Shown in pieces: positions 18,199 through 26,831 of a stretch of 64,000 nucleotides of DNA. This stretch comes from Ruminococcus sp. YRD2003. Its GTDB lineage: Bacteria > Bacillota > Clostridia > Oscillospirales > Ruminococcaceae. The notes under the pieces are model-generated. The model saw nothing but the letters and a program-made list of their open reading frames with translations, was not told where the DNA came from and searched no databases. Location: assembly GCA_900109435.1 (NCBI GenBank), contig FNZT01000004.1, forward strand, positions 100,585 to 164,584. The letters run 5' to 3'. Each line of letters begins with the position of its first letter. The stretch's first letter is position 1. The position numbers and the translations under genes were made by a program.

Positions 18199-19057
18199 AT
18201 TTTGCGGCTATGCCTATTTTTTCGCCGTATTTCACCACGGTCTCGAAACCTTCTGCCGTGTTTTTCAGCAGGTCGCTGTCGGGAAGTATCGTACCGCGCT
18301 CAAAAAGCAGCACGACCGTCGAGCCGCCGAACTCGAATCTGCCCTTCTCCTCGCCGCGCACAAAGGTGCGGACTCGGCGGTTGCATATCCGTCCGACCAT
18401 CATTGCGCCGACCTCTATCTGCACGACATCGCCGAAATTTTCGGTGTGAAGGACGGTGTACTCGCGGGAGTTGCGCTTGTAGATGTTGTAATGCTTCATC
18501 GCGACGGGGTTCACCGTGTGGAGCTCTCCCCTGATGAAAACACTGTCCGAGCTGCTGCCGTTATCTATGTAGCAGTAGCGGTGGTAGTCGTCGACCTCAA
18601 GGCGGAATATACAGCAGTATCCGCCCTCGAATCTGCGCGCGAGAAAGCCGTTGCAGAGCAGGTCTTTCACGCGGTAGTGCGAGCCCTTGATACGGAAAAC
18701 GCTCTCTTCGTTTATCCTGTAGACCGAGAGCTTGGAGTCGCACGGGCTGATGAGATGGCTCGGGGTGCGGTCTATCGGGCGCTTACCCTGCTTTATCCTG
18801 CGCGTGAAGAATTGGTTGTATGAGCGGAAATCACGCATGATGTACTGTGAGGTGTCTATCCCGTTTTTGCGGATAAACGGCTCTATCAGCGGCTTGGAGA
18901 GGGGGGAGTCCATATATGCGCCCGCTGCCTTTGACACTGTCGGCAGCGTCAGTACCTTCAGCAGACATCTGCCTCCGACGGTGCCGTACAGCCTTTTCAG
19001 CAGCTCGTTTTGCTTTTCGTTGGTGACGATGACCTCGCCTGTTCGTTTCTTTATCAT
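18197..19057 (-). CDS. psd: Phosphatidylserine decarboxylase proenzyme
   Basis: This membrane-associated enzyme turns phosphatidylserine into phosphatidylethanolamine. The ATG at 19057 follows AAGGAA and overlaps the upstream stop by one base; the frame runs open for 78 further codons upstream but these are antisense to the preceding gene. The 286-residue product carries the C-terminal self-cleavage motif as FGGST (about residues 249-253), where the serine becomes the pyruvoyl cofactor. It also has the family's FTRRIKQGKRPID and HRYCYIDNG segments. It is the last gene of the operon with the two activase-type proteins. That pairing has no obvious metabolic logic. Confidence 0.92.
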   Translation of the reverse strand: MIKKRTGEVIVTNEKQNELLKRLYGTVGGRCLLKVLTLPTVSKAAGAYMDSPLSKPLIEPFIRKNGIDTSQYIMRDFRSYNQFFTRRIKQGKRPIDRTPSHLISPCDSKLSVYRINEESVFRIKGSHYRVKDLLCNGFLARRFEGGYCCIFRLEVDDYHRYCYIDNGSSSDSVFIRGELHTVNPVAMKHYNIYKRNSREYTVLHTENFGDVVQIEVGAMMVGRICNRRVRTFVRGEEKGRFEFGGSTVVLLFERGTILPDSDLLKNTAEGFETVVKYGEKIGIAAK

Positions 19058-20289
19058 TAGTTCCTTTTTGCGTTCGCAAGCATGAGTTTGATGCGGTTTT
19101 CCTGATTTACTCGTGTGGCGCCGGGGTCGTAGTCGATGGCGACTATGTTTGCGTTTGGATTGTCCTGCTTTATCGCGCGGCTCATGCCCTTGGCGACGAT
19201 GTGGTTCGGCAGACAGCCGAATGGCTGTGTGCAGATGATGTTGTCGACTCCCGACTGCGCAAGAGCTGCCATTTCCGCGGGGATAAGCCACCCCTCGCCC
19301 ATTACCACGCCCTGACTGATGTACTTGTCGGCGAGGTGACGGAGGTGCTCGAAGTCGTGAAGAGGTTCAAAGCTCCCCTGCTCCTTCATCATCTTTATGA
19401 GCTCCTTCTGCTTGGAGTATATCAGCTTGTAGCCGAGCTTGTATATGCGCGACTGAGTGCTCTTGTTGTCGTAGAATTCGGCGTCCGTGAACGTGCCCGA
19501 TGCGCAGTACATCACGAATTCGAGCAGGGACGGCACTACGGGCTCGCAGCCCTCCGAGAGCAGGAAGTCCTCGAGGTGGTTGTTCGCGAGCGGTGAATAC
19601 TTGACGTATATCTCGCCCACTATCCCGACGCGTATCTTCTTCTCGTCCGACAGCTTTATCGAGCCGAAATCGTTGAGTATCTGCGGGTAGAGCTTCTTCG
19701 TTTTCAGGTACTCGCGGCTGCCCTTGCGGAAGATGTCGCCGAGGCGCTTCTGCCATTTGTCGAGCATTGCCTTTGCCTCGCCCTTGTTTATCTCGTAGGT
19801 GCGGCACTTGTTGTAGCAGGTCATCAGCAGGTCGCCGTAGAGCACCGCGTACAGCAGCCGCAGGAACATCGGTGCGGTTATGCGGAACGCGCTGTCCTTT
19901 TCCAGTCCGCTGAAATTGAGCGACACTACAGGCACCTGCGGATAGTTCTTGGCGACTGCTTTTCTCAGCAGGTGGATATAGTTTGATGCACGGCAGCCTC
20001 CGCCAGTCTGGGTTATCATCAGAGCCGTCGTGTTCGGGTCGTACTTGCCGCTGTTGAGCGCGTCCATGAACTGTCCTATTACCAGCAGAGCGGGGTAGCA
20101 GGCATCGTTGTGGACGTTTTTCAAGCCTTCATCAACGACGGCGCGCGAGTCGTTCTCCAGCAGCTCGACCTTGTAGCCCTTGTGCTCGAATATAGCCATA
20201 AGCAGCCTGAAATGTACAGGCAGCATATTGGGGACGAGGATAGTGTGGGTCTTTATCATATCCTCGGTGAATCTAACGTAGTCAGCCAT
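19057..20289 (-). CDS. Acyl-CoA dehydratase/activase-associated protein (DUF2229-like partner)
   Basis: The ATG at 20289, with AAGGAG 7 nt upstream, overlaps the preceding gene by 8 bp; it gives 410 residues. The protein has the cysteine-containing segments of the 2-hydroxyacyl-CoA dehydratase group (VHNDACYPALLV, QTGGGCRASNY, CTQPFGCLPNH), which fit iron-sulfur binding. In many Firmicutes this part is fused to the C-terminus of the large activase encoded just upstream; here it is a separate gene. Activases use ATP to push electrons at very low potential into partner proteins. The natural substrate of this pair is unknown. Confidence 0.75.
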   Translation of the reverse strand: MADYVRFTEDMIKTHTILVPNMLPVHFRLLMAIFEHKGYKVELLENDSRAVVDEGLKNVHNDACYPALLVIGQFMDALNSGKYDPNTTALMITQTGGGCRASNYIHLLRKAVAKNYPQVPVVSLNFSGLEKDSAFRITAPMFLRLLYAVLYGDLLMTCYNKCRTYEINKGEAKAMLDKWQKRLGDIFRKGSREYLKTKKLYPQILNDFGSIKLSDEKKIRVGIVGEIYVKYSPLANNHLEDFLLSEGCEPVVPSLLEFVMYCASGTFTDAEFYDNKSTQSRIYKLGYKLIYSKQKELIKMMKEQGSFEPLHDFEHLRHLADKYISQGVVMGEGWLIPAEMAALAQSGVDNIICTQPFGCLPNHIVAKGMSRAIKQDNPNANIVAIDYDPGATRVNQENRIKLMLANAKRN

Positions 20290-23254
20290 TCTGTTCTCCT
20301 TGTACACGGCGCTCTTCGCTCACGGAGGTGCTGCCCTCCATTGCGGCAACGAGGCTGCGCAGTCTTATGCGCGCGGCGCCGAGGTTGTTTATCTCGTCTA
20401 TTTTGAGCTGTGTGTACAGCTTGCCCTTGCTTTCGAGTATGGAGCGCACTTCGTCACTCGTTACGGCGTCTATGCCGCAGCCGAACGATACGAGCTGTAT
20501 CAGCTGCATATCGGGCTGGGTGGTGACGTATTCCGCCGCCTTGTAGAGACGGGCGTGATACGTCCATTGGTTGAGCACGCCGAGCTTGGGCGTGCGGGCG
20601 AGCTGTGCCACGCTGTCTTCGGTGACGACTGCCATTCCGAGGCTCGTCACGAGCTTGTGGATACCGTGATTTATCTCCTTGTCGATGTGGTAGGGGCGTC
20701 CCGCAAGCACTATTATCTTGCGGTTCTCCTCGCGAGCCTGACGGATAATATCGTCAGCCTTCGCGGCGATGTCCTTGTGGTAGCGGTCGAGCGCGGCGTA
20801 TGCCTTGTCGACTGCCGCAGCTACCTTGCCCTTGATATTGAAGCGCTTCAGTGACTCCTTCATCACGCGCACCACGTTCTTGCGGATATTCAGGTCCATA
20901 TACGGGTGGATGAAGTTCTGCTCGTTGAGGCGCGGGTTGTTCCTGAGCAGGAGCTCGGGATAATATGCGACAACAGGGCAGTTGAAGTGGTTATCCGAGT
21001 CGCCCTCGTCGATGTTGTAGCTCATGCAGGGGTAGAAAATGAAGTCCGCGCCCTTGTCGAGGAGGTCCTCGATGTGTCCGTGGGTGAGCTTCGCGGGGTA
21101 GCAGACCGTGTCGGAAGCTATCGTGTGCTGTCCGAGGTAGTACATCTCGCGCGAGCTCTCGCCGCTGAACACTACCTCAAAGCCGAGCTCCGTGAACAGG
21201 GCGTGCCAGAACGGCATCTGCTCATAGAAGCTGAGTGCGAGCGGCAGTCCCACCTTAGCTATCGGGCGGGCGGGCAGCCCCGTCTTTTCGAGGGCGAGTA
21301 TGCTGCTGTATTTGTACTCGACAAGGTTGGGGACGTTGTTCTTCTTTGCTTTGCCGCCGCCCTTTTCACAGCGGTTGCCCGAGATGAAGTTCCTGCCCTT
21401 GCCGAAGCTTATCACGTTGAGCTGACAGTTAGCGGTACAGCCTCCGCACTGCACCGAGCGCGAAGTATAGGCAAATGAGGCGAGTTCGTCCTTCGATATG
21501 AGCGTGGACTCGCCTTCCGCACGTTCCTTCGCGTAGAGCGCACAGCCAAAGGCTCCCATAAGTCCCGAAATTGCGGGACGGATAACGTTCCTGCCGAGCT
21601 CCTTCTCGAACGAGCGCAGAACTGCGTCATTGAGGAAGGTGCCGCCCTGCACGACGATGTTCTTGCCGAGCTCGTCAGGCGAATTTGCGCGTATTACCTT
21701 GTATATGGCGTTCTTGATTATCGACGAGGACAGTCCCGCGGAGATGTCCTCTACGGACGCTCCGTCTTTCTGCGCCTGCTTTACGGAGCTGTTCATGAAT
21801 ACCGTGCAGCGCGAGCCGAGGTCGACGGGATGCTCGGCGAAAAGTCCGAGCTGCGAGAACTCCGCGATGTTATAGCCGAGCGCCATCGCGAATGTCTGTA
21901 TAAACGAGCCGCAGCCCGATGAGCACGCTTCGTTCAGCATGATGCTGTCGATACTGTGGTTTTTGATGCGGAAGCATTTGATGTCCTGTCCACCGATGTC
22001 GATGATGAAGTCAACATCGGGGCAGAAGTAAGCTGCCGCCTTGAAGTGGGCGACTGTCTCGACTATGCCGTGGTCGACAGAGAGACCCGCTTTGATGAGG
22101 TCTTCGCCGTAGCCCGTTACTGCCGAGCCTTTTATCGTCATATCGGGGTTCATCGCCTCGTAGATATTGCGGAGCTGCTCCGCTATCTTGTCAAGAGGCT
22201 GTCCCTGATTCGAGTTGTAGTAGTGGAAGAGGATGCGCCCGTCATCGGTGATGAGGACGAGCTTTGTGGTGGTCGAGCCCGCGTCGATGCCGAGGTAGGC
22301 GTCGCCCTTGTATGTACGTATATCTGCGTATCCGAGGTCGCACTTCTTGTGGCGCTCGATGAACTCGTCATACTCCGAGTGCGAGCGGAAAAGCGGCTCT
22401 CCCGTGACGATGTCGTCGGACGCCTTTGCGTTCTTTATCTTGTTGAGTATCTCGGTGATGTGCCACGAATCTCCTGACTCCGATGCATAGACCGCACAGC
22501 CGTATGCTACGAATACAGGGCCGTCCTCGGGGAATACCGCGTGCTCTTCATCAAGTCCGAGCGTCTTGACAAATGCGTTCTGCAAGCCCTTGAGGAAGTG
22601 CAGAGGTCCGCCGAGAAACAGCACTTTGCCCTCTATCGTGCGCCCCTGTGCAAGTCCCGATACGGTCTGGTCGACTACTGCCTGAAATATGCTCGCGGCA
22701 ACGTCCTCGCGGCGCGCTCCCTGATTGAGGAGCGGCTGTATGTCGGATTTTGCGAATACTCCGCAGCGCGATGCTATCGGGTAGACCTTCTGTGCGCGCA
22801 GTGACAGCTCGTCAAGCTGGTCTGCCGTGATGCCGAGGAGCGTAGCCATCTGGTCGATGAATGCGCCCGTGCCTCCCGCACAGGAGCCGTTCATGCGCTG
22901 CTCGACTCCGCCTGTGAGAAAGATTATCTTCGCATCTTCGCCGCCGAGCTCGATGACTGCGTCGGCGTCGGGCTGCTTGTTCTTTACCGCCAGAAACGCA
23001 GCGTGTACCTCCTGCACGAAGGGTATCTCCGCAGAGTTGGCAAGTCCCAGTCCTGCCGAGCCAGTGATGCATACGGTGAACTCCTCATCGGGGTAGTCCG
23101 CCTGAATCAGCTTGAGCTGGTCGGTGACAGTCTCCTTCACGCGCGAAAGATGGCGCTGATATTTCGAGTAGAGTATATTGCCGTCGGTGTCTATGATGAC
23201 GGTCTTTACGGTCGTCGAGCCAACGTCGATACCGAGTGAGAGCTTATTCGCCAT
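20282..23254 (-). CDS. Large acyl-CoA dehydratase activase (tandem BcrAD/BadFG ATPase)
   Basis: The ATG at 23254 follows GAGGTAA and begins MANKLSLGIDVGSTT; the frame continues upstream without an SD. The 990-residue protein has two ASKHA-type ATPase domains, each starting with an adenosine-binding loop: LGIDVGSTTVK (about 7-17) and LGIDAGSTTTK (about 325-335). Each also has the conserved G-x-C-x-x-G cysteine segment (NGSCAGGTGAFIDQMA; EACSSGCGSFIQTFA) expected to hold a shared [4Fe-4S] cluster. A DUF2229 region follows from about 660. It couples ATP hydrolysis to reduction of an unknown acceptor and works with the next gene. Confidence 0.85.
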   Translation of the reverse strand: MANKLSLGIDVGSTTVKTVIIDTDGNILYSKYQRHLSRVKETVTDQLKLIQADYPDEEFTVCITGSAGLGLANSAEIPFVQEVHAAFLAVKNKQPDADAVIELGGEDAKIIFLTGGVEQRMNGSCAGGTGAFIDQMATLLGITADQLDELSLRAQKVYPIASRCGVFAKSDIQPLLNQGARREDVAASIFQAVVDQTVSGLAQGRTIEGKVLFLGGPLHFLKGLQNAFVKTLGLDEEHAVFPEDGPVFVAYGCAVYASESGDSWHITEILNKIKNAKASDDIVTGEPLFRSHSEYDEFIERHKKCDLGYADIRTYKGDAYLGIDAGSTTTKLVLITDDGRILFHYYNSNQGQPLDKIAEQLRNIYEAMNPDMTIKGSAVTGYGEDLIKAGLSVDHGIVETVAHFKAAAYFCPDVDFIIDIGGQDIKCFRIKNHSIDSIMLNEACSSGCGSFIQTFAMALGYNIAEFSQLGLFAEHPVDLGSRCTVFMNSSVKQAQKDGASVEDISAGLSSSIIKNAIYKVIRANSPDELGKNIVVQGGTFLNDAVLRSFEKELGRNVIRPAISGLMGAFGCALYAKERAEGESTLISKDELASFAYTSRSVQCGGCTANCQLNVISFGKGRNFISGNRCEKGGGKAKKNNVPNLVEYKYSSILALEKTGLPARPIAKVGLPLALSFYEQMPFWHALFTELGFEVVFSGESSREMYYLGQHTIASDTVCYPAKLTHGHIEDLLDKGADFIFYPCMSYNIDEGDSDNHFNCPVVAYYPELLLRNNPRLNEQNFIHPYMDLNIRKNVVRVMKESLKRFNIKGKVAAAVDKAYAALDRYHKDIAAKADDIIRQAREENRKIIVLAGRPYHIDKEINHGIHKLVTSLGMAVVTEDSVAQLARTPKLGVLNQWTYHARLYKAAEYVTTQPDMQLIQLVSFGCGIDAVTSDEVRSILESKGKLYTQLKIDEINNLGAARIRLRSLVAAMEGSTSVSEERRVQGEQNG

Positions 23255-23324
23255 TTTGTTACCTCGTAATTGTATTTCTCCTCTCGCGGGAGATACGATT
23301 CTGTTCTTATACGTAGTCATATTA

Positions 23325-23443
23325 ATTATACTACATTCCGTCAGAAAAATAAAGTGGAAAATCATTTTTTTCATCAAAATTTTGCGAAATGGCAGTTTTC
23401 TACAAAAATACCTCCCGATTTGGCTTTTTTGTATTGAATTATA
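23325..23443 (-). promoter_or_regulatory. Two candidate -10 boxes upstream of the activase operon
   Basis: On the minus strand TATAAT occurs at 23330-23325 (weak -35) and at 23443-23438 (GAGACA 17 bp upstream). Either could start the activase-psd operon. The rest of 23255-23613 holds a small plus-strand hairpin with a T-tract (AGCACT...AGTGCT then GCGTTTTTT, 23479-23507) and the transporter terminator; I see no gene. Confidence 0.35.
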
Positions 23444-23577
23444 GGTCTGTTTCTCCCCTGTGTCTCGCCTGTTTTGTCAGCACTCGCGCCGTCAGTGCTG
23501 CGTTTTTTCCTGCTGATACTATAATAGCACATCAGAGCTTAAAGTCCTTATAATATGAAGATTTTCTCTTCAATGCG

Positions 23578-23614
23578 AAAAAAGTCCGAAGAACAGTGCC
23601 TCCGGACCTTTTTT
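23578..23614. terminator. Terminator after the FtsX-type permease gene
   Basis: AAAAAAGTCCG (from 23578) pairs with CGGACCTTTTTT with one bulged base around a 13-nt loop, T-rich on both strands. It ends the minus-strand transporter operon. Confidence 0.75.
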
Positions 23615-25947
23615 CATTCCTGTATGAGCTTGTATGCTGAAAGCTTTTTCATTCTTCCCGACATCACAAAGCTGAAAATGAACACCATTGCCGTTACTGC
23701 CGCTGCGGAAACGACTATCATCATCGGTCGGAGCAGGAGGTCTGCATTCTTCACGCCGTAGCCGCCGAGTATCAGCGTGAACAGCGGATTGAGCAGGAAA
23801 TATCCGAGCAGCGAGCCGAGCACTGCGGCTGTGAGCGTTGTCGGCATCAGCGAGAGCGAGAGCTGACAGCGCAGCTGTGTGCTCGTGAAGCCGACCGCCT
23901 TCTTTATCCCGAATTCGCGCTCCTTCTTGATGAATACCGTCTTCAGCAGCAGACGTATCACAAGCAGCACCGTCGCGATACTCAGCAGTATCATCAGCAC
24001 GACAATGAAGCTGACTGCGAAAACAGGCGTATTCTCCGAGCTCCTCTGCTGACGGTAGTAATTCTCTGTCTCTGTCGTGCAGCTGAGCTCTTCTATCCTG
24101 CCGAGGACTTCATCGACCTTCTCTGCCGTCGCATCATGCATCCTCACACGGAGGAAATCATATCGCGTGTCGATACCGAGCCGCTGTGCCGCTTTGTCGG
24201 TCATATACAGTCTTCGGTTCATTACCGACTGCTGCAAGCCTGTGACAAGATAGCGGCAGCTGTTTTCGCCGTATTCGACTGTTATCTCGTCGCCGACTCC
24301 GATACCGAGCTTCTCCGCAACGGAGCTTCCTACGACCACTTCGTTGTCCCTTCGCATTATATCGCCTTCATATAGACCGCAGTATACGAAATCCGGCTCT
24401 GTTACGTAGATGAGCGTTACGTCTCCGCCGCCGACCTCCGCTGTCACCGAGAGCAGACCGTAAGCCTGTGATACTCCTTCAACTTCGCTTATCTCGTCTA
24501 TTGCTTCGCACGCTTTATCGTATGAGCCGTCTGCAAGGTAGACATATGCGTCCGGAGCATCGCCCTGCACCATTCGCTGAAAATTCGTTATATCTACCTT
24601 TGTATTATAATAGAGCAGCCCCGAGAACGTCGCAACGAACGCAACTGCTGTTACAATGCAGAAAACAGCTGTGTTCTGCCCCATATTCTGCATAGAGCTC
24701 TTCAGTGCGAGAAGTATGTTCAGCTCGCCCTTGGTTTCGCTGAGCGGAAGGTGGTTTTTCTTGAAGCTGTTCGACCTGAGCCCGAATCTGAGCGCTGTTG
24801 CAGGATGGAGCTTCTTTATCTTCACCGTTGACAGAAATGCGACCGCTGTTATCACGATGAGCACTCCTGCTATCACTCCGAAGGTGAGGACGGGGTAAAA
24901 GCGATTTTTCCAGATGATACCGCTCAGCTCTCTGATAAAGTTTTTCTCCGCGGCAGGAAAAAGTGCATACGACAGTGCGATACCGACACCCGAGCCTATC
25001 GCTCCGAGGACAGCATATTCCGTCGTCAGCGCTGCGCGTATCTGCCCGACGGTGTGCCCGACAGCGCGCAGTGCTCCGATATTTACGATGTCCCTGCTGA
25101 TGTTGTTGTTTATCGTGAAAACTATCATAATGACGCATATCACGATGATGATAGCCGCAAATGCAGCCATAAAGCCTGCGAGGATATTGACGATGACGGT
25201 GTAGCCGCTCCTGCTCAGCACTATCGAGTGTCCGTCCGCGTAGACCTCGTCATTTCCGCGCAGCTCCGTTGTAAGACGCTGCATCGTCTCCTCTATGTCT
25301 GTGCCCTCCGAAGCATAGACGAAAACGATACGCATATCCGTACAGCCTGTATCCTCCGTGCTTTCACTGAGCTCACGGAAGGAATCCTCGTCGAGCAGAG
25401 CTGACCTCATATAATATGAATTGCCCATATGAAGGTGCTGATATGTGCCTGCAACGGTATATTCGCGCTTTACGGAATCGGTGCAGAGGCATATCGTATC
25501 GCCGACACAGAGCCCGTATGCTGCTGCCGTATACTCGTTGAGGTATATCCTCTTTTCTCCGACAGAATCGTCGCGGTGTATGAATCCCGTCTTCTCATAG
25601 CCGATATTGTCGCCGAGGCGCTGCACCAGCCAACCACCGTCATTCTTTTCCTTGCTGCACTTGTTTGTCGTGACCATTATGCTCGGTATATTCACCGTAT
25701 CCTGCGCTGTGTAGGACTTTATCCCGTTTGCGTCGGAAAAAATGCTGTCGATACGGTCATAGTCCGCGCTTGTCCACATAACATAATCGCAGAGCCCCTG
25801 CTCGCTTGCGTAATCGTCATACAGCTTAGGATACATCGACGCGAAAAGTCCTGTGTGCAGCAGAAATGACGATATTACGATTATGAGCAGAAATACCGTG
25901 AGTATCGCTCTGTCCTTGCGGAAGCCCGCTTTTACAAGCTTTACCAT
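23614..25947 (-). CDS. ABC transporter permease, FtsX/MacB type
   Basis: This 777-residue protein has one N-terminal helix (about 15-35), a large extracytoplasmic region, three helices near 250-390 and a repeat of that layout in the C-terminal half (helices near 430, 650, 700 and 745). This is the FtsX-like permease pattern. Such permeases are mechanotransducers that export or sense peptides and antibiotics rather than forming a classic channel. The start overlaps the ATPase gene by 7 bp, and its SD GGAGGAG lies in the end of that gene. With the linked two-component system it suggests antimicrobial-peptide sensing (inference). Confidence 0.85.
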   Translation of the reverse strand: MVKLVKAGFRKDRAILTVFLLIIVISSFLLHTGLFASMYPKLYDDYASEQGLCDYVMWTSADYDRIDSIFSDANGIKSYTAQDTVNIPSIMVTTNKCSKEKNDGGWLVQRLGDNIGYEKTGFIHRDDSVGEKRIYLNEYTAAAYGLCVGDTICLCTDSVKREYTVAGTYQHLHMGNSYYMRSALLDEDSFRELSESTEDTGCTDMRIVFVYASEGTDIEETMQRLTTELRGNDEVYADGHSIVLSRSGYTVIVNILAGFMAAFAAIIIVICVIMIVFTINNNISRDIVNIGALRAVGHTVGQIRAALTTEYAVLGAIGSGVGIALSYALFPAAEKNFIRELSGIIWKNRFYPVLTFGVIAGVLIVITAVAFLSTVKIKKLHPATALRFGLRSNSFKKNHLPLSETKGELNILLALKSSMQNMGQNTAVFCIVTAVAFVATFSGLLYYNTKVDITNFQRMVQGDAPDAYVYLADGSYDKACEAIDEISEVEGVSQAYGLLSVTAEVGGGDVTLIYVTEPDFVYCGLYEGDIMRRDNEVVVGSSVAEKLGIGVGDEITVEYGENSCRYLVTGLQQSVMNRRLYMTDKAAQRLGIDTRYDFLRVRMHDATAEKVDEVLGRIEELSCTTETENYYRQQRSSENTPVFAVSFIVVLMILLSIATVLLVIRLLLKTVFIKKEREFGIKKAVGFTSTQLRCQLSLSLMPTTLTAAVLGSLLGYFLLNPLFTLILGGYGVKNADLLLRPMMIVVSAAAVTAMVFIFSFVMSGRMKKLSAYKLIQE

Positions 25948-26705
25948 CCCATCTCCTCCAGGAACTTTCTTATTTTTTCGTGGCGTCCCTCATCGCCGCT
26001 GACGTATTTCCCGAGGTCGCATTCGCCCATAATGCCGCCGTCCTGAAGATAGATTATGCGATTGCCGCGGCGTGCGGATTTGACATCGTGTGTGACCATA
26101 ACGACCGACTGTCCCGAGTTGTTTATATCCGTCAGCACATCGAGCACGGCTCTGACTCCTGCACTGTTCAGCGCTCCTGTGGGCTCGTCCGCGAATACGA
26201 TGTCAGGGTCGTTTATAACTGCGCGTACCATTGCCGCTCGCTGAGCCTCGCCGCCCGAGACCTGCGCAGGGAACTTCTTTGTGAGCTCCTCGCTGATACC
26301 CATTTTTTCAAACAGACCGAGTGCCTTTTTCTTCAGCTCCTTCTGCTTCTGACCTGTAAGCATTCCCGTGCTGACCGCGTTGTCCATAATGCTCATACTG
26401 TCAACGAGGTGTATCTGCTGGAATACGAACCCGCAGTGTCTGCGGCGGAACACCGCGAGCTTGTCATCGCTCATATCAGTGATGTCCTCGCCGCAGTAGC
26501 TTATCCTGCCGAGCGAGGGCTTATCCATTCCCGAAAGCGTGTACAGGAGCGTGGATTTGCCTGCTCCGGACGAGCCCATTATCACTGTGAAATCGCCCTT
26601 GTATATCTCAAGGTCAAGATTCTTGATGACGTGCTGCTGCTTGCCTCCGACAGAGAAGCTCTTCGACAGCTTTTCGGTTTTTATGATTATTTCTTTATTA
26701 CTCAT
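25941..26705 (-). CDS. ABC transporter ATP-binding protein (MacB/LolD type)
   Basis: The 254-residue ATPase has Walker A GSSGAGKST (about 44-52), Q-loop FVFQQIHLV, signature VSGGEAQRAAMVRA (about 148-161), Walker B IVFADEPTGAL and the H-loop MVTHD. The order and the EPTGALNS sequence place it with the MacB/LolD/BceA group that pairs with FtsX-type permeases, here the next gene. SD GGAGG. It lies 126 bp downstream of the histidine kinase gene and has its own promoter with an unusual inverted repeat at the start site. Confidence 0.93.
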   Translation of the reverse strand: MSNKEIIIKTEKLSKSFSVGGKQQHVIKNLDLEIYKGDFTVIMGSSGAGKSTLLYTLSGMDKPSLGRISYCGEDITDMSDDKLAVFRRRHCGFVFQQIHLVDSMSIMDNAVSTGMLTGQKQKELKKKALGLFEKMGISEELTKKFPAQVSGGEAQRAAMVRAVINDPDIVFADEPTGALNSAGVRAVLDVLTDINNSGQSVVMVTHDVKSARRGNRIIYLQDGGIMGECDLGKYVSGDEGRHEKIRKFLEEMGW

Positions 26706-26725
26706 GCTCGAACCTCCGAAAGTAA

Positions 26726-26767
26726 AAGGTCATACAAGAGCTCTATCCCTTGTATGACCTTATTATA
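26726..26767 (-). promoter_or_regulatory. ABC operon promoter with a 13-bp inverted repeat at the start site
   Basis: On the minus strand an extended -10 (TGC then TATAAT, 26767-26762) has only a poor -35. Immediately downstream, at the expected transcription start, lies a perfect 13-bp inverted repeat AAGGTCATACAAG / CTTGTATGACCTT (26726-26738 and 26749-26761) with a 10-nt centre, then TTTTACTTT. It could be an operator for the linked response regulator, an RNA stability hairpin or an attenuator. Confidence 0.6.
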
Positions 26768-26831
26768 GCACATTGTTTTCCAAAAATCTTTGTCAGTTCT
26801 TTAACTGTTCTTTAGTTTGTTTTAATAATGC

